DNA from: Notolepis coatsorum
Lineage: Eukaryota > Chordata > Actinopteri > Aulopiformes > Paralepididae
Direction: 5' to 3'
DNA length: 64,000 bases
Assembly (NCBI GenBank): GCA_963971535.1
Contig: OZ020589.1
Coordinates: forward strand, 95,910,324 to 95,974,323
Shown one piece after another: positions 31,453-47,110 of this stretch (its first letter is position 1; every line of letters begins with the position of its first letter). The notes under the pieces were generated by a model. That model saw nothing but the letters and a program-made list of their open reading frames with translations. It was not told the origin of the DNA and made no database searches. The translations under genes and the position numbers were made by a program.

Positions 31453-31589
31453 AAAATAGACCTAAGATTATCCCCCTTTAAGTTCACCAACCTGTTTAAT
31501 GTGTGTTGTCGGGCCTTACAAATACATTTGACTTTGATTTGATTATCAATAAGGTAGGATATCTGGAACACACAAACACACTATTTTTT

Positions 31590-32022
31590 AAATCACATGC
31601 CATGAAACTCTGAGACCTGGCTGAATTTAAGACTGCACAAATCATGTTTAAAGCACGAAACAATTCACTCCCGGGTAACATCCAAAAATGCTGTTATAGA
31701 GAGGGGGGTTACAATTTAGAGGAGAGTCTAACTTCAAGAAAAAGGCTGTTCATTCAACAATGTATGTATATTTCAGTTTGTGGAGTGAATATGAGTTGCA
31801 TAAGATAATAGAGTGTGAAGGTATACTGAATACTGTCTATCTGTATGTCATGTATGTCATATGTTATGATTAATTGAAAATGGGGGACCCTGATGTAAAC
31901 CAGACGAAAGTCTTTCTCTGGTCTGCATCCCCTTAACAATTGTGTGTATTGAGCCGTACTGTATTGTACCCATTCTGCAATCTGTTAATAAAGTTTTCAA
32001 TCAATCAATCAATCAAGGCGGT
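31590..32022 (+). mobile_element. LINE 3' fragments with CAAT tail
   Basis: Two pieces. At 31590-31800 decayed ORF2 C-terminal codons read AEFKTAQIMFKARNNSLPGN and EGGYNLEESLTSRKRLF. At 31815-32022 is a LINE 3' end matching 48870-49074, including AAAATGGGGGACCCTGATGT and TAATAAAGTTTTCAATCAAT with CAAT repeats. Both are 5' truncated. Confidence 0.7.
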
Positions 32023-32189
32023 AGGAATACATACGTTTACACTTCATTCTATACTCCTGCTTGTTTGTTTTTTAATCTGTTTATTACTTGTTTTTTATTA
32101 TTATTTATTTTCAATTTATGTTAGAAATAAATAAACGCATTCATTTCAAGATATTGTGTGAGTCTGGCCCCTCGCGGATCTTGCAGCTG

Positions 32190-32780
<591 letters not shown>

Positions 32781-33374
32781 ACGCCTGACATATCGGCATG
32801 TAACTCGAGAACCGAGGCACGGATCTTGGCGATTCAGATGGCATTCGAACGGCAACGAATAGCGCTTTAATTCGGTAATTTATATGTTCGGCGAAAAATG
32901 CAGTCCCGAGCCTTCAGATGCTCGCAAAGGGCCGTGAAACTGAAACTGAAACTGAAAAACAATGAAACCCCGGACATTTCAATGAATAACTTATATTCAC
33001 CATGGTATAACACGGGAACGTATGGATGAAGAAATGTATTCTTTTTCACATATTGAACGATAGATAGGTAATGTCAAATGGCCCATAGTATTGTATCCAG
33101 CTATATTATAGAATATAGTTATAGCTCTACAAACAAGGTGACACACTCCTATCTTTTAAAGCGTGGCAGTGCTAGAACGGGGCCCATCTAATCCCGGCGG
33201 CCAATGAGTTATACTATGTTTTTAACTATGTTTTATTTTTATTCTGTTTAATTTGATTTTTTATATTATTATTATAATAAATTTTTTAACCTTGTAGCAC
33301 TTTGGGATCCTAGTCAACGAAAAGTGCACTACAAATACAATTTATTATTCACCCTGGTATCATGCTTACTACAC
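32781..33374. other. No recognised gene
   Basis: Contains a LINE-like 3' tail (CTTGTAGCACTTTGGGATCC near 33292) and otherwise anonymous sequence. No coherent ORF. Confidence 0.4.
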
Positions 33375-33845
33375 CCCACCCCAGGCCATCAGAGCCTTGA
33401 ACAATGAACACTGAGTGCCACAGAACACTGAACTCTCCACACACAAGCACACATGAGCACACACATGACACGCACGCTGTGCACGCTCGCACACTAGCAG
33501 CCACTTTAACATGAGCAGGCACACACTCATGCTGCACATGCCCACACTTATGGCCACAAAGGAAAGGTCACTTTAAAAATAGTATAGCAACAGTAACAGT
33601 GTATTGCACTACCAAAGGACCTAACATGTCCTACCTGCTCTGTAAATAACTATGTACAGATACAGAGATGTCCCACTATATTACCTGTTTATTGCACAAT
33701 GTTGTTTTTATTGGTTTCTATTATATGTTGTACTACTGTATTGCACATCGTTGCGGGCAAGACCACCCGCATTTCATTGTATACTTGTATGCCGTGACAA
33801 ATAAAACTCTTGACTTGACTTGACTTGACTTGACTTGACTTGACC
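33375..33845 (+). mobile_element. L2-type LINE 3' end with TTGAC tail
   Basis: Begins with decayed ORF2 end and CA-rich 3' untranslated sequence. Ends TTGTATGCCGTGACAAATAA then six TTGAC/CTTGA units (33811-33845). Confidence 0.65.
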
Positions 33846-33990
33846 TTGTCTGGTGTACTAACATCATCCACTGGCTCACCCCAAGGTTGTGTTCTTTTCC
33901 CACTCTTGTATATCCTGTATACTAATGACTGTAGAAATCAACATGCAATTAGTCACATCGTCAAATTTGCAGATGATTCTGTAATTGTTA
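33846..33990 (+). pseudogene. L2-like LINE RT fragment 1
   Basis: Reads TGSPQGCVLFPLLYILYTND then HIVKFADDSVIV, the RT core with the FADD catalytic motif. Split from its continuation at 35440 by a cluster of foldback repeats. Confidence 0.75.
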
Positions 33991-33999
33991 TTATACAAT

Positions 34000-35310
34000 G
34001 GCATGCAAATTTCTCTATTCTGATTGGCTGAAACAGTCAAGTTAGACGTGGTTATTTCTCATAACCCACGCTCGTGATCCCAGAACCCGCCCACAACCGA
34101 ATTACAATCACTCCGCCAGTTCGACTTTTTCATAGGAAAAACCAAGATGGCGGACAATAATCTTTACGAATGGATGTGTTGAAAGCGTCATAACGACTAA
34201 TTCAAAAATTATTCTGTCACGGCGAATGTGTTAGTTTCTTACACAAAATGTTGGATTATGTAATTGGTGGGTCATGAGTAAAAAATATAAATCGCGGGAA
34301 GTCTGTTGTTAGATGCCATTCGTCAAAAGGACATTAATTTCACTGTTAATAAAAATGTCAAGCAATCAATCAATCAAACCAATAACACAGGCTCACGCGT
34401 AGGTGCACTGTTTTAAGTGAGCGTGTGTTATTGGATTGATTGATTGATTGAAAATTGTATTAATGTCCGCCTTGTTTCGAACTGGTTATGCTTAGGCCCT
34501 CTTTCGAAGTCGGTTATGCTTAGAGTTTATCTTTAGAGCAGGGCGATAGACCACCAACCCTGATTCCAAACTCTAAGCATAACCGACTTCGAAAGAGGGC
34601 GACTTCGAAAAAGGGCCTAAGCATAACCAGTTCGAAACAAGGCGGACATTAATCAAATGTTCAATCAATCAATCAATCCAATTGCTCACTTAAAACAGCG
34701 CACCTCCGAGCTGCTTCTATAGAAAGTAGGTTAAAAAAAAATGTGCCTCCTATAGGGAGGCAACTTATTATTATTTTTTTACCTACTAGGTTCCAAAAGA
34801 AATTTGCCTCCTATGGGCAGGCAACTTCTCTCTTTTTTTTTTAACCTACTAGGTTCAAAAAAAATTATTGCCTCCTATAGGAGGGCAATTGTATAAAGAT
34901 GTAAGCACTGTCTATCTGTAATAAAATGTTCAATCAATCAATCAATCAATCAATCCCATAACGCTCACTTCATTCTTGGATGGAATGCCTTGAAACAGCG
35001 CTGCTTCTACACACGGAGGCAACGTCTCTTCTTTTTTTTTGGAACTACTTTTTCTGCGGATGGTTTTGTCAATAAATCTTCAATTACTGTGTGTTTATTG
35101 TATAGCAATAAGGTTGGATGAATGCGCCAGTTGTATAAAAGCCATTACACCACGCGCAGGAGTGGGTTATGAGAATTAGACCATGCCTAGGGGTGGTCGT
35201 TAGACCACCCTAGGCATGGTCTAATTCTTATAACCCATGACTAACGACCACCCCTAGGCATGGTCTAATTCTCATAACCCACTCCTGCGCGTGATGTAAT
35301 GCTTTAGTCT
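34000..35310. repeat. Cluster of nested foldback repeats
   Basis: Holds several hairpins. 34379-34436: CCAATAACACAGGCTCACGC against its inverse. 34432-34678: arms with CGAACTGGTTATGCTTAGGC and GAAGTCGGTTATGCTTAGAG, edged by CAAT/ATTG repeats. 35140-35305: arms with GGAGTGGGTTATGAGAATTA and a central repeat of CACCCCTAGGCATGGTC. At 34725-34895 are three units containing TACCTACTAGGTTC and GCCTCCTATGGGAGGCAA-type sequence. The cluster separates two pieces of one LINE RT. Confidence 0.7.
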
Positions 35311-35439
35311 CCTGAGTGACAATGAGGCCAACCATGGCCCAGTTGTAGATTACTTGTTTCCTTGTGCGAAGAGGCATTTCTACAACTAAATGTCACAAAG
35401 TCTTGTGCATTGATTTTAGATGATCTTCACTAGCTCCTC

Positions 35440-35699
35440 AGAGTAGTGTCATTAATGGTCAGACAGTGGATTTGGTGACCACTTATAAATATCTCGGTTC
35501 CATTATTGACAATCATCTGAAATTTGATTTTAACACTGAAATGGTCTGTAAGAAAGGTCAGCAGCACCTCTTCTGTCTAAGGAAGCTAGCCAAATTTCAG
35601 GTGGATAAGTCCTTGATGATTTTGTTCTATAGGGCCTTCATAGAGTGTTGTTTCCTTTGCTGCCATTTGGAAACCTTGGCATTAAACAAAAGAATACCC
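35440..35699 (+). pseudogene. L2-like LINE RT fragment 2
   Basis: Reads VDLVTTYKYLGSIIDNHLKF, then GQQHLFCLRKLAKFQVDKSL and YRAFIECCF, the region after the RT core. Interrupted at TTAA by the long hairpin element. Confidence 0.75.
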
Positions 35700-36325
35700 T
35701 TAAAGGATAACTCCACTATTTTGGGAAATTAGCTTATTTAACATCTTCCCTGGAGTTAGACAAGAAGATGCATACCTTTTTTGTCTCTGTGCGTGCATTT
35801 TAGCTTTGGGAATAGATGCTCCGTTAGCATAGCTTAGCTTCATCACTGGAAGTGAGGCAGGACAGTAGCCTTACAGTGCCTTACAGTGTATTGCAAGGTC
35901 TGACATTGACCAAACTTGATATGCATGACCTTGGTGGGCTCTAGGTCAACTCCTGAAAAGGGGGTCAATGTCAGACCTTGCAATCAAAAGTTAGGGGCGC
36001 ACTGAAATTATGGCAAGGGTTATTAGCCCCCTAACTTTTGATTGCAAAGTCTGACATTGACCCCCTTTTCAGGAGTTGACCTAGAGCCCACCAAGGTCAT
36101 GCATATCAAGTTTGGTCAATGTCAGACCTTGCAATACACTGTAAGGCACTGTAAGGCTACTGTCCTGCCTCACTTCCAGTGATGAAGCTAAGCTATGCTA
36201 ACGGAGCATCTATTCCCAAAGCTAAAATGCACGCACAGAGACAAAAAAGGTATGCATCTTCTTGTCTAACTCCAGGGAAGATGTTAAATAAGCTAATTTC
36301 CCAAAATAGTGGAGTTATCCTTTAA
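35700..36325. mobile_element. Snapback piggyBac-like MITE, 626 bp
   Basis: TTAA at both edges (35700-35703 and 36322-36325). Arms of about 290 bp are nearly perfect inverted copies, starting AAGGATAACTCCACTATTTT, with a central loop of about 35 bp near 36010. There is no ORF. The host LINE frame continues on both sides, which proves insertion. The TTAA duplication fits piggyBac. Confidence 0.88.
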
Positions 36326-36470
36326 CAGGATTGTGAGGGGGGCTAGCAAGATTGTAGGGGTACAATTCCGCTGTCTGGGTCATATATGGCGAGCAGGTGC
36401 TCAAAGGCGTCATCGATTAGAGCGGACAGCTCTCACCCCCTAAATCCTGAGCTAAAAACAATCCTGCAGC
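36326..36470 (+). pseudogene. L2-like LINE RT fragment 3
   Basis: Reads RIVRGASKIVGVQFRCLGHI then WRAGAQRRHRLERTALTP, the C-terminal end of the L2-type ORF2 begun at 33846. Confidence 0.65.
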
Positions 36471-36599
36471 TAAAAACAATAGATATAAATTCTCATTCAT
36501 ACCTACCTCCATTCGTGCCTTCAATGTAGGAGGCAGCTGGAGAGGGCGGCTTTGAGGTGGGTGTTTGGTTGTGCTTGCTTGTTTGACTGTTTGACGGTT

Positions 36600-36930
36600 A
36601 AGATGGCGCCGCAACGACCGGCTGCCTGTCTGTGCGCTCCATCGAGACTGTGCTTACTTTTGTTAATTAATTTTTTTATTTTTTTTATTTTTATTTTTTT
36701 TTGGATCTTTTTCTTCCTCCATTTTCCTCCGATTTTCTCCCATCCCAATGTTAGTCGTTATGCCAATTCCCAATCCCCTTCCTGGTCGCTGCGCACTTAC
36801 CCCCCACAGTCGGTTTGGGAGAGTGGAGGCTATCACGTGCTTCCTCCGACACACGTCCAGCCAATCAACCGCTTCTTTTCACCTGCAGCGCGGATTCTCA
36901 TTGAGAGGGCGTAGCGTGTGGAACAGTGGA
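36600..36930 (+). other. Probable LINE 5' untranslated region
   Basis: Starts AAGATGGCGCCGCAACGACC, a start typical of vertebrate L2/CR1 LINEs, followed by a T-rich stretch and GTGCTTCCTCCGACACACGT. No supported ORF. Confidence 0.4.
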
Positions 36931-37049
36931 GGATGCTGACCAAATTTTTAGGTGAAGCACAAATTATTATATTATATTATATATTAAATAATATTTTTAA
37001 AACATCCCCCACTGTGTGTCAGTGGTCAGTGGACACAGATGAAAACATA

Positions 37050-37206
37050 TTAACATTAGGTGACAGCGGACCTGACCAGATGAAAACATATTAGGTGACA
37101 GCGCACCTGACCAGATGAAATCATATTAGGTGACAGCGCACCTGATCAGATCAAAACATTTTAGGTGACAGCGCACCTGACCAGATCAAAACATATTAGG
37201 TGAAGG
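37050..37206. repeat. 35-bp minisatellite, four copies
   Basis: Four consecutive units of TTAGGTGACAGCGCACCTGA followed by CCAGATCAAAACATA, differing at a few bases. Confidence 0.88.
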
Positions 37207-37209
37207 TGA

Positions 37210-37590
37210 CAAGGAAGCCACAGACTCATACCCCCCCGACACTCAACTAACCACCTCGGACAGTCCTTCATACCAGTGGCCATCAGGCTCCACAACAGTG
37301 GGCAGCGACTGCTGCCAGACATCGACCTAGAACTAATAGGAACCCAAGTAGGACAATAACACTACCTTATGCATACTGCACCTTATGTGGATACTGTGAT
37401 ACTGTGATACTGTGAATAATGAATAATGTATATTTCAGTTAGTTAGATAGTAAATTATATTGACCTATTTGTTTACACTGCTTGTGTTGTTTTCACTACC
37501 TGTACCCCCCCCTTCCCCCATGCTGCTATGATGCCTGAATTTCCCCAAGGGGATCAATAAAGGAATATCTTATCTTATCTTATCTTAAAA
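37210..37590 (+). mobile_element. L2-type LINE 3' end
   Basis: Contains CCAGTGGCCATCAGGCTCCA (end of ORF2) and ends CCCCAAGGGGATCAATAAAG followed by three to four TATCT units. Same family as 20060-20241. Confidence 0.7.
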
Positions 37591-38085
37591 GGAAAGATGA
37601 AATTACCTACCTGGGTTCCATCCTATAGAGGCAAATCTTTCCTGTGACAAAATGGGATCCAATGTAATAAAACTAAGTCAACCAACGAACTAGATTCCTG
37701 TACCGGATCTCCTCTCTGTTAAACAAGAATACCTTGAAGACTCTAACAGGAGCACTCATTCAAGGGTACTACGACTATGTTTGCACCTCATGGTACCAAA
37801 GCACTTCAAAGGCACTAAAAACAAGATTACAAACATCACAAAACAAACTGGTCAGACTACTGCTTGACCTTACTCCTAAAACCCACCTCACCCCTGTCCA
37901 CTTTGACAACCTAGGATGGCTTAGAGTAGACGACAGAGTACAGCAACTTGCAATGGGCCTGGTCTACAAGATACACTACACCACTAAGATACCCATGTGC
38001 ATGTCGAAATACTTCCCAAAGGTCAGTGAATACCACGACCACAACACCAGAGGGAGTTCCACAAATCATGTTCAACCCAGATAAA
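37590..38085 (+). pseudogene. LINE RT fragment, same family as 47111-48628
   Basis: Nearly identical to 47980-48465. The frame reads LIQGYYDYVCTSWYQSTSKA, then LLLDLTPKTHLTPVHFDNLG and YFPKVSEYHDHNTRGSSTNH. Internally deleted and frameshifted near 37630. Ends in a poly-A run (about 38097-38126). Sequence 38160-38226 ending TTGCCCAGCCCTA is one end of a separate hAT. Confidence 0.85.
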
Positions 38086-38091
38086 ATAATA

Positions 38092-38126
<35 letters not shown>

Positions 38127-38501
38127 GTTTTTTTTAATAAAAGAAAATAGTCATAACTTAGAAATTAGATTGCATAGGTCTATGAATCGATATCGCGATT
38201 CTGTTTCGATTAATTGCCCAGCCCTACAGTGTGTACAGTAAGTTAGCTTGGTGATTATCATTGTGATGTAGGCTAAGCTGCCTAGCTACTGTTAGCATAC
38301 AAGCACTATAGCCTACTTACTTTTTCATCCACAACGTTTTTTCTGATCCAGATGCATAAATCCACTTCTTTATGTTGCTCAGTTGCTGGTTTATACTTCG
38401 GTCCTAATGTTGGCGCAAAGTTTAATTTAGCCTGACTTGTTATAGCTGTACAGCTTACTAACTACTAAACAACAACTTTCTCATAGTCTCAACTTTCACA
38501 T

Positions 38502-38750
38502 AGTCAAAATGGGTCCAGCTGCATGTGAGGAGGATAGGTTTAGCTCGGGCCAATCTCAAGTTTCTCAAGTTTCTTTATTAGTTGTCATACAGAAGTACAG
38601 AATACTTTTATACAAAATGCTTCTTTATGTTACATTTTGTATAAAAGTATTCTGTACTTCTGTATGACAACTAATAAAGAAACTTGAGAAACTTGAGATT
38701 GGCCCGAGCTAAACCTATCCTCCTCACATGCAGCTGGACCCATTTTGACT
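38502..38750. repeat. Near-perfect 118-bp-arm palindrome built on a LINE 3' end
   Basis: Arms 38502-38620 and 38633-38750 are inverted copies. Each contains the L2 tail ACTTCTGTATGACAACTAAT (in one orientation per arm) plus flanking AGTCAAAATGGGTCCAGCTG. The spacer is about 12 bp. Probably a foldback or inverted duplication, not two independent insertions, because the flanks are also mirrored. Confidence 0.85.
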
Positions 38751-39394
38751 TTGCAATGCAGAAATCTCTGATTGGATTTGCAAGGCTGCCAATCATATTC
38801 AACCTCCGTGTATTGGATGTCAAGGGCTGTCAATCAATCAATCCTCCATTCAATGGCAAGAGTTTAACTGCACAGACCGTTCTTAGATGAAGTTAATAGC
38901 CTATTTTGATTCGCTGTTATTTATTATTTATTTAACAATGGGTCACACCTGTGAAGTTTTCTTCACAAATAATTACTGCAGGCAATACTGCAGTGCAGGC
39001 CTGCTCAGAGCTGTCAATTTTGGCCATTTTTGAAGAAAAAAAAATTCACTGGCATTTTTTTTTACAGAGGAAAACATTTATAATAAAAAATAATAATAAT
39101 AATAATAAAAAAAAAATATATATATATATAGTTTTTTTTTTTTTTATATATAGGTATATGTAAATTAATAATAATTATGAATTATGAGTGAATTTGTGTT
39201 TCACGTGTTGTCATAGAGAAACCTCCACTGGTGTGGAAGGATCACACTATCCCACTCAAGTCCTATCCGCGCTTAGCAGGCGCCCCGACCGAACTGTAGG
39301 AGTCGCTGTTTACAATGACCCGGACCCACCCCGCCAGCTTCTCCCACCCTCTAATACTGCCAATTGTATTAGTGTGAACGGCCAGCCAAGCTGG
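38751..39394. other. No recognised gene
   Basis: A/T-rich sequence with short AAT and AT runs (39090-39165). No coherent frame. Confidence 0.4.
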
Positions 39395-39490
39395 TGACAA
39401 CCCCGGAGCTGTGAGCTGGATTCGAACAGGCGAATCTAGCCGCTCCGGGGTTTGGTGACGAACGCAATCTCCGTTACGCCACTGACCACA
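39395..39490 (-). repeat. tRNA-like SINE fragment
   Basis: On the minus strand, GTGGCGTAACGGAGATTGCG resembles an A box, and GCCTGTTCGAATCCAGCTCA is a good B box about 35 bases later. Lies at the 5' edge of the L2 ORF. Could be part of the LINE 5' region rather than a separate SINE. Confidence 0.35.
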
Positions 39491-40993
39491 ATATTTATAG
39501 TTTTAAGAGTTTTGTTTGTACCAACTGTTGGTGCATTTAATGTGTATGACCGTCAGTCACTCATAGACATTGGATTACGGGAAATTTACCAACTGGATTA
39601 CTCTCTGGATCAGCTCTCTGAACCACAACAATGGCCTGTTGAGATCTTGAGAACATCAGGACCAGACCTCGACCCAAGGAACAAAGGATCCAGGCGACGA
39701 GGAAAGAGAGCTGGAGTCCGTAACAGATTGAGAACCAGGCGACACCGAACGCCACTACCCAGTATATTGCTAGCCAATGTACAATCAATAGACAATAAAC
39801 TAGATGACATCAGAGCAAGGATTCAATTCCAAAGAGACGTTAGAGACTGTAACGTTCTCTGCTTCACCGAGACGTGGTTGACGCCGGACGTCCCAGACCA
39901 CGCCATCCAACCGGCCGAACACTTCTTCATTCACCGCAAGGATAGAACAGTAGAATCCGGAAAACAGCGTGGAGGTGGAATAGCCTTCATGTTGAACAAC
40001 AATTGGAGCGATCCAGCCAACGTGAAGGAACTTTCGAACCACTGCTCCCCCAACCTGGAATATATATCCATCAAGTGTCGGCTTTTCTTCCTCCCGAGGG
40101 AGTTAACGTCGATCATCCTGGTCGGAGTGTATATTCCACCACAAGCAAACACTGGTGACGCGCTCTCCAGGCTCCACAACGAGGTAAACAAACTCCAGGC
40201 AGCTAACGTTGATGCTGCTATTGTGGTTGTGGGTGATTTCAATAGCGCCAATCTGAGAAAGGTATTGCCAGACTTCTATCAGCATGTGACTTGTAACACC
40301 AGAGGCGGTAACATTTTAGACCACTGTTACTTGCAATTCAAGTGTGGGTACAAGGCTCATTCTGCTAGTGGCTTCGGTAAATCTGATCATGCGGCCATCT
40401 TTCTTTCACCAAAATATAAACAAAGAATCAAGAGCACTCCGGTAGTCTCGCGAGAGGTGCAGAAATGGGATGTGGAGTCAGAGGAGACGCTACAGGCTGC
40501 GCTTGAGTGCACAGACTGGAGCGTGTTCCGTGACAACACAGATAACATTAATGACTACACGGAGACAGTGCTGGACTTTGTTCGTACTTTGGTGGAAGAA
40601 ACAATCCCCACTACCATAATTAGAGTTTACCCAAATCAAAAGCCCTGGGTAGACAAATCCGTCCGTGAAGCTCTGAAAGCGTGCACCACAGCATACAACG
40701 CCGGCCTGGTGGCAGGCAACATGAATGACCACAAGGTGGCGCGATACAACGTAAGGAGGACAGTAATAGAGGCAAAACGGCGCTACAGGGATAAAATTGA
40801 ACTTCAGTTTGAACAGGCTGACTCCAGAGCTATGTGGCAGGGCCTCAAAACGATGACAGACTACAAAGGCACCTCCCTCAAACTGAACAGTGACATCTCC
40901 TTAGCAAATGATCTCAATACCTTCTATGCAAGGTTTGAGGCTGGGAATAACAACACCAGCCTACAAGCCACGGTAATGGGGGGGGTCTGCTGA
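39452..40993 (+). pseudogene. L2 LINE ORF2, APE endonuclease part
   Basis: A 513-codon open frame. Residues from about 105 form the apurinic-type endonuclease: LLANVQSIDNKLDDIRARIQ, CFTETWLT, VVVGDFNSANLRKVL, NILDHCYL and GKSDHAAIFLS carry the catalytic Asn, Glu, Asp and His. The region after it, up to DLNTFYARFE, leads to the RT. A frameshift in a G run near 40978 separates it from the RT at 41004. It nicks DNA for target-primed reverse transcription. Part of one element with 41004-41520 and 43454-44324. Confidence 0.88.
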
Positions 40994-41003
40994 TGGAGAC
41001 TCA

Positions 41004-41520
41004 GTGTTCAGGGTAACAGAGCATGAGGTGAGGTGGACCTTTAAAAAAGTGAATATCAGGAAGGCAGCAGGACCGGACGGCATCCCCGGCCGCGTCCTAA
41101 AAGTCTGTGCCGACCAACTGGCCCCAGTATTCACTGACATATTTAACCTGTCCTTAGAACAGGCTGTCATCCCCACCTGCCTGAAGAAGTCCACTATCAT
41201 CCCTGTACCTAAAAGATCCAAGCCTGCTTGCCTCAACGACTACCGCCCTGTACTGTAGCTCTCACCTCCATAGCCATGAAGTGCTTTGAGAAGCTAGTAA
41301 AGGGCTACATCTGCTCCTCCCTCCCCATCAACCTGGACCCCCTGCAATTTGAATACTGCCCCAACAGGTCCACGGAGGACGACATAGCCCATGTGCTGCA
41401 CACAGCAGCATCACACCTGGACAAGAGGCAGGGGAACTATGTGAGAATGCTATTCATCGACTACAGCTCAGCATTCAATACCATAGTCCCCTCCAAACTC
41501 ATAGCCAAGCTCAGGGACCT
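41004..41520 (+). pseudogene. L2 LINE RT, N-terminal piece
   Basis: Reads [60 protein letters not shown] and [20 protein letters not shown]. One frameshift occurs near 41250. The frame is cut at GGACCT (41520) by a TIR element. The minus-strand copy at 59687-61045 has the uninterrupted sequence. Confidence 0.9.
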
Positions 41521-43453
<1,933 letters not shown>

Positions 43454-44324
43454 TGGGCTTGAACTATGACCTCTGCCAGTGGGTCTTGGACTTCCTGACT
43501 GGCAGCCCCCAGGTGGTGAGAGCAGGCAACTGCACCTCCTCATCCATCACCCTCAACATAGGGGCCCCCCAGGGCTGTGTTCTGAGTCCCCTCCTCTACT
43601 CCCTGTACACACATGACTGTGTGGCTCAGCGGAATAACAACACAATCATCAAATTTGCTGACGACACAGTAGTGGTGGGCCTGATCTCTGCAAACGACAA
43701 GAGGGCCTACCTGGAAGAGGTCAAGGTCCTGGCGGGATGGTGCCAGGAGAACAGCCTCTCCCTGAATGTCAGCAAAACAAAAGAGATGATTGTGGACTTT
43801 AGGAGGTCGGGGTCAGGGACTACAGCCCCCTCAGCATCGACGGGGCACCGGTTGAGAGAGTGAACAGTTTTAAGTACCTCGGAGCCCACATATCCGAGGA
43901 CTTGACATGGACCACACACATTGACAGTGTTGTGAAGAAGGCACGACAACGCCTCTACTTCCTCAGGCGCCTAAGGAAGTTCCAAGTCAGTCAGAAGATC
44001 CTTAAGAACTTCTACTCATGTACAATAGAGAGCATCCTGACTGGCAATATCACCTCCTGGTTTGGGAATAGCACTGCACAAGACCGAAGCAGACTACAGA
44101 GAGTGACATGTTCAGCCGAACGCACAATTGGAGGGGGGCTTCCCACCCTCCAGAACATTTACAACAAGCGGTGCAGGGGTAAGGCTAAGAGAATCATCAA
44201 GGACTCCGGCCACCCAAACAACTGCCTCTTTGAACTGCTGCGGTCAGGCAAGCGATACCGGAGTCTCATGGCGAGCACAGAAAGACTCTATCCCCAGGCC
44301 ATCAGGCTGCTCAATGAACAATAA
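43454..44324 (+). pseudogene. L2 LINE RT, catalytic and C-terminal piece
   Basis: Reads [40 protein letters not shown], then after a frameshift near 43815 [20 protein letters not shown] and [20 protein letters not shown] to the C-terminal [13 protein letters not shown] is the catalytic site. The 3' untranslated region runs to about 45510 (tail ACTTCTGTATGACAACTATT) and is split by a hAT at 44635. Confidence 0.92.
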
Positions 44325-44634
44325 ACACTATGCAACAACCATCAAATGCACACAGCACCCACACCCACACGCACACACTCACTTAAAACAAACAACACAC
44401 TGCAGCACCCACTCTCCACACTTTAGAACACCTAAACACACTTTATATTTATTGGTAAAGGATTTGCACTACAACCCGTACACCTTACTGTAAATTGTAC
44501 CTAAATTGTACCTTGTCCCATTTCTGCTTTGCACTATATAGTATTGTATATTAGTACATTGCATAGTATATTGTATACTGTATGGTAACTCAGTTACTTC
44601 TATTCTGCATCGAACATTGTACATATGTCTATAC

Positions 44635-45331
<697 letters not shown>

Positions 45332-45729
45332 GTCTATACTGAACACTGTGACTTCTATTTTTACTTCTATTTTTACATGCTATACTATTTTATTTCATAC
45401 TTATCTTGTCTAGCACAGTCTCTGGAGCGTAACAGTAAGAAGCATTTTGTATAAAAGTATTCTGTACTTCTGTATGACAACTATTAAAGAAACTTGAAAC
45501 TTGTTGTCATGATCTGATCCTGCGACCATGTACTTTATGTCTGTCTGTGTTCTTCTTGTTATGTATGTTTGCTGTGTTTTTTTTGGAGCTCCTATTTACA
45601 TGAATTGCCCAGTTTGGGACATACTGTACTAATAAACTTGACCTTGGGCAGTGAGGACACGTCTTTATAGTAGTGTCTTTACACCTGTATCACTGTACAT
45701 ATTAATACTACAAATCTGTACATACATAC

Positions 45730-46953
<1,224 letters not shown>

Positions 46954-47110
46954 TACTCAGTAGTACTAATTGATATATTTTATACCCAGTTTAATCACCT
47001 GTACACTGTATATTGCTGTTGCACTTTACCGTTACATCTTAACTCTGGTTGGATGCCAAACTTCTTTCCGTTGTATTGTACCTGTGCTGTATGATGACAA
47101 TGCATTTGAA

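Noticed and set aside
46970..47110. N-terminal 47 codons of the 552-codon LINE ORF
   Set aside because: They translate the 3' tail of a different LINE (ATTGTACCTGTGCTGTATGA then TGAATCTAATCTAAT). The RT homology starts only after about 47111.
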